From positions 1 through 58,647 of the forward strand of contig CALUWN010000013.1 in NCBI GenBank assembly GCA_944324495.1: 58,647 nucleotides of DNA, in the 5' to 3' direction. Position 1 is the first letter of the stretch, and the number at the start of each line of letters is the position of its first letter. Below, piece by piece: positions 24,429-34,325 of the stretch. The translations under genes and the position numbers were made by a program. The notes under the pieces were generated by a model. That model ran no database searches and had not been told where the DNA came from. It saw nothing but the letters and a program-made list of their open reading frames with translations. The stretch comes from an uncultured Mucispirillum sp. GTDB lineage: Bacteria > Chrysiogenota > Deferribacteres > Deferribacterales > Mucispirillaceae.

Positions 24429-24659
24429 TTTATACCTCATGTAAGAATAATCTTTTATTGTTTTGCGATTATATACTATTACGTTTCATTTTACTATAAT
24501 AAATTTTATTTTGCTATACATTTTTTATTATTACAAATTTACTATTTATGTGTACCTTGATTTTAATTACTATTGCTTATTATATTTTTTTACATTATAA
24601 TACTTGGAGTTGTTTAGTTAACCACTTAGTAGTATTATAAATAGGGGGTTATGTTATTT

Positions 24660-25247
24660 ATGTATACAGGTAAACACAAGACAGCAGTCAAGTCTCAGAA
24701 GTTAATCGCAGAATCTTTTTTTAATTTACTTCAAGAAAAAGCCTATTATGATGTATCTATCAAAGAAATATGTACAAAAGCAGGAATTTCTAGACAAACA
24801 TTCTACTCTCTCTATGGTACAAAGGAAGATGTTATTAGGTTTTATTTAGCAGAAACATTTGCTGAATGGAGAAGGCAGGCTAAAACTAATGGCGTAAACT
24901 CTTTATACGATTTAATATTATTCTTTTTACTTGGTATTACAGAAGATGATAAGCTTTCACAGCTTTATTCTAGTGAAGTTTTAGGTGGTATTTTAGCAGA
25001 TATATTAAAAGAACATCTTGATAAGACTATCCTTTATGAACGTGGCTCAATCTCTGTTGGGGACAGTGTTGCAAACTCATTTATTGCAGGCGGGCTTACA
25101 ATGGCTTTTAAACAGTGGCACGCTGATGAAGATAAAATATCTATTGAAGATGTTACAATGTTTGTTATTAAAATATTATCTGGTGATTATTTTGCTGAGA
25201 TTATGTCATATGCAAAACAATTTCCATCTCTTAAAAGCAAAAACTAA
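24660..25247 (+). CDS. TetR/AcrR-family transcriptional regulator
   Basis: This 195-residue protein has an N-terminal TetR HTH (residues ~12-55: KLIAESFFNLLQEKAYYDVSIKEICTKAGISRQTFYSLYGTKEDVI) and a helical ligand-binding domain. The start at 24660 (MYTGKHKT) is favoured over 24651, which is only 2 nt from GGGGG; 24660 is 11 nt away. It is divergent from the class V aminotransferase operon, which it might regulate, but no clear palindrome is seen between them. Effector unknown. Confidence 0.9.
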   Translation: MYTGKHKTAVKSQKLIAESFFNLLQEKAYYDVSIKEICTKAGISRQTFYSLYGTKEDVIRFYLAETFAEWRRQAKTNGVNSLYDLILFFLLGITEDDKLSQLYSSEVLGGILADILKEHLDKTILYERGSISVGDSVANSFIAGGLTMAFKQWHADEDKISIEDVTMFVIKILSGDYFAEIMSYAKQFPSLKSKN

Positions 25248-25274
25248 TATAAAATTTATTTTATAAGTTTTATT

Positions 25275-25305
25275 ATGGCGAAAATATTAATTTTCGCCAT
25301 TTTCT
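25275..25305. terminator. Bidirectional terminator between TetR gene and rseP
   Basis: ATGGCGAAAA and TTTTCGCCAT flank a 6-nt loop between two convergent genes; T-rich sequence follows on the plus strand and A-rich sequence precedes it. Confidence 0.75.
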
Positions 25306-25312
25306 TATTTTT

Positions 25313-26644
25313 TTATCTTATAAGCCGCATAATATCATTATAAAAAGCAAATACCATTAATGAAAGTATTATCACAAGCCCAAACATTTGAAATGCTCCT
25401 AAAGCTTTTTCACCAAGTGGGCGTCCCATAACACCTTCTGCTGTTATAATAGCCAGCTGCCCGCCGTCAAGCACAGGTATAGGAAGCAGGTTAAATACTG
25501 CTAAGTTTATACTGATTGCTGCCATAAATATAAGCAGTGTAGAAAACCCAGAATCAGCAGATTGTGCTGCTGTCTGCACAATTAATATTGGACCACCTAA
25601 AGAATCTGATGGTATTTCCTGCTTAATTAATTTTGCAAACCCAATATATATTAATTTTGTAAGCTCAAATGATTTTTCTAAACCCATACCCATAGCAGCA
25701 ACTGGCCCATAATGCACTTTTGTATTACCGTCAATTGGTGCAATACCTATCAGCCCTATGGTTGTTTCTTTACCGTCAATATTTTGAGTTTTTGGTTCAG
25801 GTGTTACTTTTAAATTAATAACTTTTCCTTCCCGTTCCACATCTACTGATAATTCTTTTCCCGGGTTTCCTCTAATATATGTAGCAGAATTTGTCCAAGA
25901 TGATATTTTTTCACCGTTTATGCTTATTATTTTATCATTTTTCAAAAAGCCTGCACTTTCTGCAATACTTGAAGGCATTACCTCACCGATTACTGCATCA
26001 ATTTGAAGTGATGCACCAATATAGCCTATTTTTTCCTTATCTCCAAAAATATCATCTACTTCTTTTTCTGCAACAGTTAATGATATCTTTCTGTTATCAT
26101 TTAAGCCGATTTCTACTTTTTCATTTGGCTTTTCTGCTATAATTGAAGCAAACTCGTTCCAAGAGCGTATTTTTTCATTATTAACTGAGATTATTGTATC
26201 ACCAGCTTTAAGCCCTGCCATTTCTGCCACAGAGCCTTTTTCCACTTCCCCTACTACTGCTTGAAAGGAAGGAATACCACTCATATATAAAGCCCAGAAT
26301 ATTATAATAGCAAATATTACATTAAAAAGTGGACCTGCAATAATAATAGCTGCCTTATGCCATGCTGATTTATCCCTAAATGACCTGCCTTCTTTTGCTG
26401 GGTCATATGTTTCTTTGCCCGGCTCATCATCATTTTGCTCTCCGTACATTTTAACATACCCTCCAAGAGGTAAAGCAGAAAGCACATACTCAGTTTCGCC
26501 ATATTTTTTACTTAAAAGCACAGGTCCAAAACCAATAGAAAATTTTTCCACATACACATTCGCCCATTTTGCCACAAGAAAATGACCAAGCTCGTGGACA
26601 AAAACAAGCACTCCAAGTACAATAATTGCAATAACTATATCCAT
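25313..26644 (-). CDS. rseP: Site-2 intramembrane metalloprotease RseP
   Basis: This 443-residue protein has the zinc motif HELGH at residues 18-22 in the first helix, GYVKMYGE near 61, two PDZ domains (about 125-210 and 205-290), and the third-helix NLLPIPVLDGG motif near 389 with the second catalytic Asp. RseP cleaves anti-sigma factors and signal-peptide remnants in the inner membrane. It is usually linked to dxr/cdsA; here it stands alone with a 150-nt gap to the next gene. Confidence 0.95.
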   Translation of the reverse strand: MDIVIAIIVLGVLVFVHELGHFLVAKWANVYVEKFSIGFGPVLLSKKYGETEYVLSALPLGGYVKMYGEQNDDEPGKETYDPAKEGRSFRDKSAWHKAAIIIAGPLFNVIFAIIIFWALYMSGIPSFQAVVGEVEKGSVAEMAGLKAGDTIISVNNEKIRSWNEFASIIAEKPNEKVEIGLNDNRKISLTVAEKEVDDIFGDKEKIGYIGASLQIDAVIGEVMPSSIAESAGFLKNDKIISINGEKISSWTNSATYIRGNPGKELSVDVEREGKVINLKVTPEPKTQNIDGKETTIGLIGIAPIDGNTKVHYGPVAAMGMGLEKSFELTKLIYIGFAKLIKQEIPSDSLGGPILIVQTAAQSADSGFSTLLIFMAAISINLAVFNLLPIPVLDGGQLAIITAEGVMGRPLGEKALGAFQMFGLVIILSLMVFAFYNDIMRLIR

Positions 26645-26736
26645 AATTTTTCCTTATAATTTTAACTTTTTAATAATATTGCCATACTTTTAAAAAAAAT
26701 CAATAAAGAAGTGCAAAATTTACATAATTTTATGCC

Positions 26737-26772
26737 ATAAAAAAGGGCTTAAATTTTAACTTAAGCCCTTTT
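26737..26772 (-). terminator. Terminator of the aro/cmk/ispH/rpsA operon
   Basis: A 12-bp perfect stem (AAAAGGGCTTAA / TTAAGCCCTTTT) with an 8-nt loop lies 25 nt after the rpsA stop, followed on the minus strand by a T run. Confidence 0.92.
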
Positions 26773-26796
26773 AATAGTTTATAAGTTTTATTTTAC

Positions 26797-28470
26797 TTAC
26801 TTATCAAACTTGTCCATAAAAATGTTACCAAAGCCAGAATCTTCGCTTGTTTCCATTTTTTTCATATATTCTTTTGTTTCCCTGCGTTCAGAATCCTGTA
26901 AGTATTTTTTAATGGATAAAATAACCTGCTTTTCTTTGTTATCTGCTTTTATAACTGTTGCTGTAACAGTATCACCTACATTATACATATCAACTGAAGC
27001 TTTTGCAGGGTCTAAATCATTAACAGCAATAATGCCTTTCATTTCAAGTGGAAGCTCCACTTCTAAGCCTTGTTTATTTACTGCTGTAATTTTAACTTCA
27101 ACAGCTTTGCCCTGTGGTAAAAGTTTTGTTACCTCTTTCCATGGGTTTGCTTCTAACTGTTTTATACCTAAGCTTATTCTTTCTTTATCTTCATCAATAT
27201 TTAAGATTTTAGCTTCTACTGTATCACCAACTTTATATACAGTATTTAAATCAGCAATTTCTTCTCTCCAAGAAACATCATTTTTTCTCACTAAACCGTC
27301 TAAAAAACTGCCAAAATCTACAAATAACCCAAAATCAGTAATGTTTTTGATAGTACCTTTAACAACTGACCCTTCTGGATGCTCTTTTTTAAGTGTTGTC
27401 CATGGGTTATCCTGCAAATCTTTTACACTCATAATAACGCGTTTTCTTTCATTATCATAGCCTATAACCCTGCCTTCAACCATATCTTTAATATTTAATG
27501 TAGACTTGGTATGCTTTAACCAGCCTATTTCTTCATTAGGTACAAAACCATCAATGCCTTCAGCTATTTCTACCACATAACCAGCTCTTTTTCTTGCAAC
27601 AACTGTGCCTTTAACTGATGAGCCTTCTGGGTATTTTTTAGATGCCTCATCCCATGGGTCATTTTGAAGCTGTTTCATACCAACAGCAACTTTATTTGTA
27701 TCTTTATCAATTTCTAAAATAACTACTTCTACATTATCATTTTCTGCTAAGAATTTTGCAGGGTTTTTCACTCTGCCCCAGCTCATTTCGTTTTTATGTA
27801 AAAAGCCGTCAATACCACCAAGGCTGATAAATGCACCGTAATCTTTTAATGTTTTAACAACACCTTTAATGCTGTCCCCAACTTTATATTTTGTAAAAAA
27901 TTCATCTTTTTTCTTTTTAACTTCATCAAGCAAATGGTGGCGAGGTGATACAACAACTGACTGTTTTTTGCCACCATGCACTCTTAATACTTTAGCAAGA
28001 AGTACTTTATTAATAAATTTCGCTGGGTCAATATCTTTTAAATTTATATCAATTAAGTTTTCTGGAATGAAAGCTTCTATTTCACCAACTCTGCCACGGT
28101 AACCTTTTGTATTATCGTTACTTACAAATTCTGTAATTTTAACTTCTACAGGAGCACCGCTTGTTTCCTTTTCTTTTATTGCACTAAAGTCGCCTTTTGC
28201 ATTTATTGCTTTTTTAGAAAGTATTACTCCATCATTATTCATCTTAACAATGCTAAGTTCTACTTCATCACCAACTTTAGCACCGTCAAGTTCTGACATA
28301 TCAACCACACCTTCAGTTTTGTAGCCAAAATTAATAAGCCCTTTATCTCCTCTAATCTCTACAATATTTCCTTTTACCACTTCACCCGGGCGGTATTGCT
28401 GGAGAGACTCTTCAAAAAATGACTCAAAATCTTCCATGCGTTCTTCGTTTTGTCTGTTTTCGTTGTTCAT
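26797..28470 (-). CDS. rpsA: 30S ribosomal protein S1
   Basis: This 557-residue RNA-binding protein contains six S1 (OB-fold) repeats, e.g. GEVVKGNIVEIRGDKGLINFGYKTEGVV, VGDSIKGVVKTLKDYGAFISLGGIDGFLH and GSVVKGTIKNITDFGLFVDFGSFLDGLV. It matches the ~557-aa length of E. coli S1. It helps unfold and load mRNA on the 30S subunit. Its ATG overlaps the ispH stop by four bases (ATGA), and it ends the long minus-strand operon before a terminator. Confidence 0.96.
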   Translation of the reverse strand: MNNENRQNEERMEDFESFFEESLQQYRPGEVVKGNIVEIRGDKGLINFGYKTEGVVDMSELDGAKVGDEVELSIVKMNNDGVILSKKAINAKGDFSAIKEKETSGAPVEVKITEFVSNDNTKGYRGRVGEIEAFIPENLIDINLKDIDPAKFINKVLLAKVLRVHGGKKQSVVVSPRHHLLDEVKKKKDEFFTKYKVGDSIKGVVKTLKDYGAFISLGGIDGFLHKNEMSWGRVKNPAKFLAENDNVEVVILEIDKDTNKVAVGMKQLQNDPWDEASKKYPEGSSVKGTVVARKRAGYVVEIAEGIDGFVPNEEIGWLKHTKSTLNIKDMVEGRVIGYDNERKRVIMSVKDLQDNPWTTLKKEHPEGSVVKGTIKNITDFGLFVDFGSFLDGLVRKNDVSWREEIADLNTVYKVGDTVEAKILNIDEDKERISLGIKQLEANPWKEVTKLLPQGKAVEVKITAVNKQGLEVELPLEMKGIIAVNDLDPAKASVDMYNVGDTVTATVIKADNKEKQVILSIKKYLQDSERRETKEYMKKMETSEDSGFGNIFMDKFDK

Positions 28471-29306
28471 TTTGCGACCTCATAAATATATTCACGCACC
28501 TTTTCAAGCAGATACTTTGGGGTACTAGCCCCCGCTGTAAGCCCCACATTTTCCACACCTGTAAACATATCTGCATTAAGCTCATCTTCTGTTTCCACAT
28601 GGTATGTGTTAGGACATATCTCTTTACAAAGGTGGTAGAGCCTTGTAGTGTTGGCACTGTTTTTACCACCAACAACTATCATTACTTCCACTTTAGATGC
28701 TACCTCAATAGCAGCTGCCTGCCTGTGTTCGGTAGCAGAACATATGGTTTTTGCAACAATTAATTCATCACATTTGTTTCTTAATAACTGCTCCACACTT
28801 TTAAAAATTTCCTTATTTTGTGTAGTCTGTGCTAAAAAACCATATGTTTTTTTATAGGGCAGGTTTTCAACTTCTTCTGCCCTTTCTATTACTTTATAAT
28901 CAATATCTATATAGCTAACAATACCCTTTACTTCTGGGTGTTCTTGTTCGCCAAGAATAACTATAAAATCACATTTTTTTGAAAGCTCGCCCGCTGCTTT
29001 TTGGGCTTTTTGTACAAAAGGACATGCTGCATCAATCACTTTTCCTGCCCTTTCTTCTAAAAATAAGGCTTCCTTTTTTTCTATGCCATGGCTTCTAATC
29101 ACCACTGACATATTATTATCTACCTCATTAAGTGATTTAATGGTAGAAACACCTTTACTTGCTAAATCACTAACCACCTGCGGATTATGGATAATTGGAC
29201 CAAATGTAACCACATTATCATTTTCTTCAGATGCTTTTTTTACTATATCAATAGCCCTTTCCACACCAAAACAAAAACCTGCATGGCGGGCAACTATAAT
29301 CTGCAT
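28467..29306 (-). CDS. ispH: 4-hydroxy-3-methylbut-2-enyl diphosphate reductase
   Basis: IspH (LytB) is the last enzyme of the MEP isoprenoid pathway, a 4Fe-4S reductase making IPP and DMAPP. The 279-residue form begins MQIIVARHAGFCFGVERA; the three cluster cysteines are in GFCFG (~12), DAACPFV (~97) and TICSATEHRQ (~190). The start at 29306 is supported by GGAGA; an upstream in-frame Met adds 26 non-homologous residues and is rejected. It lies between cmk and rpsA and overlaps rpsA by four bases, echoing IspH-S1 fusions known in clostridia. Confidence 0.96.
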   Translation of the reverse strand: MQIIVARHAGFCFGVERAIDIVKKASEENDNVVTFGPIIHNPQVVSDLASKGVSTIKSLNEVDNNMSVVIRSHGIEKKEALFLEERAGKVIDAACPFVQKAQKAAGELSKKCDFIVILGEQEHPEVKGIVSYIDIDYKVIERAEEVENLPYKKTYGFLAQTTQNKEIFKSVEQLLRNKCDELIVAKTICSATEHRQAAAIEVASKVEVMIVVGGKNSANTTRLYHLCKEICPNTYHVETEDELNADMFTGVENVGLTAGASTPKYLLEKVREYIYEVAK

Positions 29307-29392
29307 ATATTCTCCAAAAAATGCCTGAAATAATTTTATACTAATTTTTTTATTTTTGCAAATAAAATAGGTTTCAAGTGTCAAAAATATTA

Positions 29393-30049
29393 TTACTTAT
29401 TTTTTTTATTTTGTATAAGCTCCCCTATTTTATCTGATACCTGCTCTAATGTGAGCCCTGTAGTATCTATAAAGATTGCATCCCTTGCCTGCATTAAAGG
29501 GCTTTCTGCACGGTTTGTATCCATTTCATCGCGTTTTATTATATCTTTAAGCACATCTTCAAATTTGGGTGCATCGCTTTTATTTTCCCATTCTTTATAC
29601 CTGCGTTTTGCACGCTCTTCTGGGCTTGCTGTTAGATAAACTTTTATATCAGCTTCAGGCAGCACAACTGTTGTAATATCCCTGCCCTCCATTATAACAT
29701 CACAGCCTTTTGCATAAGACTGCTGTTTTGCCACCAAGATTTTACGTATTTCCTTATTTGATGCTATAAAAGCAACCTTTGAAGAGATTTCAGGCGTTCT
29801 TATTTTTGTGGTTAAATCAATAGTTTCGCCGTTATATCTAATAGATATTTTTTTACCGTTATCTTCTAAAATAAATTCAACTTCTGCTGCTTTTTTCTCT
29901 ATATCATCATATCCAAAATTTTCAGCCACATATGCAATACTTCTATACATTGCACCTGTATCAATATAAGTAAACCCATATTTTGAAGCTATTATTTTAC
30001 AAACTGTACTTTTACCACTGCCTGCTGGCCCGTCAATTGCAACCTGCAT
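29393..30049 (-). CDS. cmk: Cytidylate kinase
   Basis: This 218-residue CMP/dCMP kinase has the P-loop GPAGSGKSTV at residues 6-15, YIDTGAMYRSIAY near 31, and GRDITTVVLPEADIKVYLTASPEERAKRR near 122, all diagnostic. It uses ATP to make CDP. It sits 10 nt from aroA and upstream of ispH-rpsA, the common cmk-(ispH)-rpsA arrangement. Distinct from the cytidylate-kinase-like domain at 18043. Confidence 0.96.
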   Translation of the reverse strand: MQVAIDGPAGSGKSTVCKIIASKYGFTYIDTGAMYRSIAYVAENFGYDDIEKKAAEVEFILEDNGKKISIRYNGETIDLTTKIRTPEISSKVAFIASNKEIRKILVAKQQSYAKGCDVIMEGRDITTVVLPEADIKVYLTASPEERAKRRYKEWENKSDAPKFEDVLKDIIKRDEMDTNRAESPLMQARDAIFIDTTGLTLEQVSDKIGELIQNKKNK

Positions 30050-30059
30050 ACGCTACCCC

Positions 30060-31340
30060 TTATTTTACTTCCAATGATAGTAAGTCCCCTATAAAATCAG
30101 GGTATGATACATCAAGAGAAGCTATATTATCCATTAATACTTTTACACCAAATTTTTTAGCTAGTATAATATTTACCATAGATATTCTGTGGTCATCATA
30201 AGCAAGCAGAGTTGCTTTTTCTGGCTCTTTTGTAAGTGGGTATATTTTTAAGCCGTCCTCATATTCTTCAATTTCAGCACCAAGTGCCCTAAAGTTATTG
30301 ATTAATGCTGCAATCCTGTCAGATTCTTTTACGCGTAACTCTTTTGCATCCCTTATTTCAAGTGGAGCCTGCCCAAAAAGCCCAATCATAGCTAAAACTG
30401 GTATTTCATCTATCATGTTAGCTATAATTTCGCCGCTTATTTTACCGCCTTTGATTTGAGCAGGTTTTACATAAATATTACCAACTGGCTCAACCTCTTC
30501 ACTTGTTATTTCATATTCTATATCAACCCCAAGTTCTTTTAAAGCTTGTAAAAGCCCAATACGGCTTGGGTTTAAACCGCAGTTTTCTATTACAATTTCA
30601 GAGCCTTCAAAAATAAGCCCTGCACCTATAAAAAATGCAGCTGAAGAAAAATCTGAAGGTACATCAACTCTGCTTTGGCTAAATGTACCACCTGTTACAG
30701 ATATTTTGCCATTATTATTTTCACATTTTATACCAAATGCCTTTAACATTCTTTCTGTATGGTCACGTGTTGGAGTAGTTTCTATATAGCTTGTAACACC
30801 TTCAAGCTGAGCACCTGCTAAAAGTATAGCACTTTTAACTTGAGCTGATTTTGTTTCTGCTTTTATTTCTGCTGCTTTTAATGATGATGGTAGAATGGTA
30901 GCAGGAAGTAATGTGCTGTTATTTTTTGCATGAATATTTGCTCCTAGTACTGATAAGGGCTTTATAACCCTATCCATTGGACGCCTTAAAAGTGAAGGGT
31001 CGCCCGCAAGTACTGAATAAAATTTTGAAGGAGCAAGCACACCCATCATAAGACGAGCCGTTGTGCCTGAATTATCACAGTTTAATATATCATATGGCTC
31101 TTTAAAATGTTTGAAGCCTTCAGAATGTATTAAAAGCCTTGAGCGTTCATTAACTATATTTACACCTAACTGCTGTACTATATTCATTGTTGCCATAGTA
31201 TCTCTTGAAAGCAGTGGATTTTTTACAACTGATACACCGTCTGTCATAGCACCTAAGATAACTGCTCTGTGGGTAATAGATTTATCTGCTGGTACTTTTA
31301 TATTTCCTTTAAATGATGAGCATTTATCAAAAGTTATCAT
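30060..31340 (-). CDS. aroA: 3-phosphoshikimate 1-carboxyvinyltransferase (EPSP synthase)
   Basis: This 426-residue enzyme condenses shikimate-3-phosphate with PEP. It has KVPADKSITHRAVIL near residue 17, NCDNSGTTARLMMGVLA near 88 and GDPSLLRRPMDRVI near 113, plus the C-terminal KESDRIAAL and DDHRISM motifs. It is of class II type in the GxxRxxxRPM(x) segment (RRPMDR). Same operon as tyrA and cmk. Confidence 0.97.
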   Translation of the reverse strand: MITFDKCSSFKGNIKVPADKSITHRAVILGAMTDGVSVVKNPLLSRDTMATMNIVQQLGVNIVNERSRLLIHSEGFKHFKEPYDILNCDNSGTTARLMMGVLAPSKFYSVLAGDPSLLRRPMDRVIKPLSVLGANIHAKNNSTLLPATILPSSLKAAEIKAETKSAQVKSAILLAGAQLEGVTSYIETTPTRDHTERMLKAFGIKCENNNGKISVTGGTFSQSRVDVPSDFSSAAFFIGAGLIFEGSEIVIENCGLNPSRIGLLQALKELGVDIEYEITSEEVEPVGNIYVKPAQIKGGKISGEIIANMIDEIPVLAMIGLFGQAPLEIRDAKELRVKESDRIAALINNFRALGAEIEEYEDGLKIYPLTKEPEKATLLAYDDHRISMVNIILAKKFGVKVLMDNIASLDVSYPDFIGDLLSLEVK

Positions 31341-31358
31341 ATTTTTACCTCACTTGAT

Positions 31359-32195
31359 TTACAATTTACGTCTTTGCTCGCTTACCTGCTCTATTTTCTT
31401 ATAGAGTTCTGAAGCGTTTCCCTCTTTTATCATATTTTTCCATTTTATAATATCTTTTTCTAAGTTTTCTACACATTCAATCAACGCTTTTTCATTATCA
31501 AAGAAAATATCGCTCCACATTTGAGCATCACTTCCTGCAATTCTTGTAAAATCACGAAAGCCACCCCCTGCATATGACAGGGCGTCTTTATTTTGAGTTA
31601 AAACTGTATCCATTAAACAAAATGAGATTAAATGAGGAAGATGACTTACGTTTGCAAATATTTCATCATGCTCGTATGCTGTCATTTTCCTAACATCCAT
31701 ATTAAGCATTAAATGAAGCTCTTCAAGCTTATTATCAAGTTCTGTAAAACCTGTGGAAGTTAAAATATGCTTTGCACCATTATATAAATCATCATCTGCA
31801 TTAATAAAGCCACTTTTTTCTTTGCCTTTAATAGGGTGGCCGCCACAAAATATTAAATTGTTTTCTTTTGCTGTATTAACTATTGAAGTTTTAGTACTGC
31901 AGCCGTCTGTAACTGCTTTACTGTATTTATGTTTTCCAAGTTTATTTATAAACTCTATGGCAGATTTCACAGGCAGGCAGATATATATTAAATCAAGAGG
32001 GAAATTTATAAACCGTTCAAACTCATCTGTCACCCCTTGAAATATTCCACTTTCTACAGCCTGCACTAATACATCTTTATTTAAATCATAACCATATATA
32101 TTAATGCCTTTACAGGCAAAGGATTTGGCAAAAGAACCGCCGATTAACCCTATGCCTGCAATACCTATATTTTGAAAAGGCAAATTATTTGGCAA
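31359..32195 (-). CDS. tyrA: Prephenate dehydrogenase
   Basis: This 278-residue NAD(P)-dependent enzyme makes 4-hydroxyphenylpyruvate for tyrosine. It opens with the Rossmann motif IGIAGIGLIGGSFAKSF (residues ~11-27), then CLPVKSAIEFI, GGHPIKGKEKSGF near 118 and the conserved HDEIFANVSHLPHL near 177 with a catalytic His. No chorismate mutase or ACT domain is attached. Its start overlaps the aroF end by 11 nt. Confidence 0.93.
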   Translation of the reverse strand: MPNNLPFQNIGIAGIGLIGGSFAKSFACKGINIYGYDLNKDVLVQAVESGIFQGVTDEFERFINFPLDLIYICLPVKSAIEFINKLGKHKYSKAVTDGCSTKTSIVNTAKENNLIFCGGHPIKGKEKSGFINADDDLYNGAKHILTSTGFTELDNKLEELHLMLNMDVRKMTAYEHDEIFANVSHLPHLISFCLMDTVLTQNKDALSYAGGGFRDFTRIAGSDAQMWSDIFFDNEKALIECVENLEKDIIKWKNMIKEGNASELYKKIEQVSEQRRKL

Positions 32196-33204
32196 TTTCT
32201 TTACCTACTGCTTTTGCAATAATTTCCACTTTTTCCATAACTTCTATATACTGTTCTGGAGTAAGTGACTGGTCGCCGTCGCTTAATGCTTCATCTGGGT
32301 TTGGGTGTACTTCTATCATAAGCCCATCAGCCCCAGCTGCAACTGATGCTAAAGCCATTGGCCCAATACATTCTATTCTGCCTGTACCGTGGCTTGGGTC
32401 TACTATTACTGGTAAGTGTGATAATGATTTAATAGCAGGTACACAAGCTAAATCTAATGTGTTTCTTGTATAAGTTTCAAATGTTCTTATACCGCGTTCG
32501 CATAAAATAATATTTGAGTTACCTTCTTTTGCAATATGCTCTGCTGCAAGTAAAAATTCTTTAATAGTAGCACTCATACCTCTTTTTAAAAGTACAGGTT
32601 TTTCTTGAGCACCAACTTCATGAAGCAGGCGGAAGTTTTGCATATTTCTTGCACCGATTTGTAAAATATCTGCATATTCTGATACGATTTCAATATCTCT
32701 TGGGTCTGTAAGCTCTGTTACAACTATCATACCAAATTCATCAGCTGCTTTTCTAAGGTATATTAAGCCTTCAGGCCCCATACCTTGAAATGAATATGGG
32801 CTTGTACGTGGTTTATAAGCACCACCCCTTAATATTCTTGAACCATGTGCACTTGTTTTTTCTGCAACAATGCGTGCCTGCTCTAAGCTTTCCACAGAGC
32901 AAGGGCCACTCATAATTGCTAATTCTTTACCACCGATTTTAACGCCTTTTACATCAATGATAGTATCTTCTTTTTTAAATTCACGGCTTACAAGTTTATA
33001 TGGTTTTGAAATAGGTATAATTTCATCAACCCCCGGGAAAGTCTGCACTTGTTTGCCTTTTAATAATGATTCATCACCGATTGCACCAATAACTGTTCTT
33101 TCCACACCTTCAGAAATTGTGAGCCTGTATCCGCATGATGTTAAATGTTCTGTTAAATTGCCTACTTCTTCTTTAGAAGCATCGTGTTTCATTACAATAA
33201 TCAT
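32185..33204 (-). CDS. aroF: 3-deoxy-7-phosphoheptulonate (DAHP) synthase
   Basis: This 339-residue enzyme joins PEP and erythrose-4-phosphate, committing carbon to aromatics. Residues 1-68 form the ferredoxin-like regulatory domain of the class I-beta group (MIIVMKHDASKEEVGNL...GVERTVIGAIGD); the TIM barrel has IMSGPCSVES near 100, RGGAYKPRTSPYSFQG near 130 and VIVDPSHGTGR near 267. The N-terminal domain commonly mediates feedback inhibition. The symbol follows common annotation; aroG or aroA would also be used. Confidence 0.95.
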   Translation of the reverse strand: MIIVMKHDASKEEVGNLTEHLTSCGYRLTISEGVERTVIGAIGDESLLKGKQVQTFPGVDEIIPISKPYKLVSREFKKEDTIIDVKGVKIGGKELAIMSGPCSVESLEQARIVAEKTSAHGSRILRGGAYKPRTSPYSFQGMGPEGLIYLRKAADEFGMIVVTELTDPRDIEIVSEYADILQIGARNMQNFRLLHEVGAQEKPVLLKRGMSATIKEFLLAAEHIAKEGNSNIILCERGIRTFETYTRNTLDLACVPAIKSLSHLPVIVDPSHGTGRIECIGPMALASVAAGADGLMIEVHPNPDEALSDGDQSLTPEQYIEVMEKVEIIAKAVGKEIAK

Positions 33205-33226
33205 AATATAACCCCAAAATAATCTT

Positions 33227-34324
33227 TTATTTATTTAAAACTTTTTTTAATGCGTTTATAAATATTTCTTTTTCCTTATCAGTACCTATGGAAACTCTTA
33301 TATATTCTTTTAACCTTTGCCCACCTAAAAAGCGAACGATTACGCCTTCTTTTAGCATATCATCAAATACTTTTTTACCGTCGCCCACTTTTATAAGCAT
33401 AAAGTTTGTATGGGTTTTAACATATTCAAGCCCCAGTTTTGTAACTTCGCTGTAAATGTATTCTTTACCTTTTTTATTTAATGCAACCACATTTTTTATA
33501 TGGTCTTGGTCTTTTATGGCTTCAGCACAAATTATTTGAGCAGCAGAATTTACATTAAATGGCGGGCGTATTCTATTGATTAATGATATACACTCTTTAT
33601 CTGCCACTAAATAACCGCACCTTATGGAAGCAAGCCCATATGCTTTAGAAAAAGTACGCATAGTCATTAAGTTGCTGTATTTTTTCATTAAGCTTACAGC
33701 ATCAGGGTAATCGCCTTCTGCAAATTCAATGTAGGCTTCATCTAAAACTACAAGCACTTGGCTTGATAATTTATCCATAAAATCAGTAAAATCTTTTGAT
33801 GTAAATAATGTTCCTGTTGGGTTATTAGGGTTTGCAAGCATAATAAAGCGAGTTTTATGGTTTACTGCTTTTAATATATTATCAAAATTAATAGAAAAAT
33901 CATCATTTGTTTCAACCCATTTGCAGCTTGATTTTAAACCACGTGCAAGAAGTTCATATTCTGAAAATGAAGGGCTTGGGGCAAGAGCGTGAGTATCACT
34001 TGTTAAAAATGCCATATATAAAAGCTGGATAATTTCATCACTACCTGCACCACATACTATATTATCTATATCCACATTATGAAATGCTGCTATTTTCTGC
34101 CTTAAATAGAAGCTATCACCTATTGGATACCTTGTTATTTCTTTTTCATATTCTTTTAAAGCATCAAGTGCTTTTTTACTTGCTCCATATGGGTTTTCAT
34201 TAGATGCAAGTTTTACAATATTTTTAATACCAAGCTCTCTTTCAAGCTCTTTTACTGGTTTTCCCGGAACGTATGCTGATAAATCAAGGAGTCCGTCCCA
34301 TACTAATGATTTATAATCTGTCAT
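33227..34324 (-). CDS. hisC: Histidinol-phosphate aminotransferase
   Basis: This 365-residue class I/II PLP enzyme has LASNENPYGASKKAL near residue 39, ANPNNPTGT near 167 and the PLP lysine in MRTFSKAYGLASIRCGY near 225. In aromatic operons HisC-type enzymes often also transaminate phenylpyruvate and 4-hydroxyphenylpyruvate, which the position between pheA and aroF strongly suggests here (inference). One base separates it from pheA. Confidence 0.93.
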   Translation of the reverse strand: MTDYKSLVWDGLLDLSAYVPGKPVKELERELGIKNIVKLASNENPYGASKKALDALKEYEKEITRYPIGDSFYLRQKIAAFHNVDIDNIVCGAGSDEIIQLLYMAFLTSDTHALAPSPSFSEYELLARGLKSSCKWVETNDDFSINFDNILKAVNHKTRFIMLANPNNPTGTLFTSKDFTDFMDKLSSQVLVVLDEAYIEFAEGDYPDAVSLMKKYSNLMTMRTFSKAYGLASIRCGYLVADKECISLINRIRPPFNVNSAAQIICAEAIKDQDHIKNVVALNKKGKEYIYSEVTKLGLEYVKTHTNFMLIKVGDGKKVFDDMLKEGVIVRFLGGQRLKEYIRVSIGTDKEKEIFINALKKVLNK

Positions 34325-34325
34325 A

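Noticed and set aside
26810-27460. 216-codon open frame on the plus strand opposite rpsA
   Set aside because: It is antisense to the six-domain S1 protein; the reading frame is a by-product of the rpsA codon pattern.
29307-29384. N-terminal extension of ispH
   Set aside because: The 26 added residues are not IspH-like and GGAGA lies directly before the ATG at 29306.
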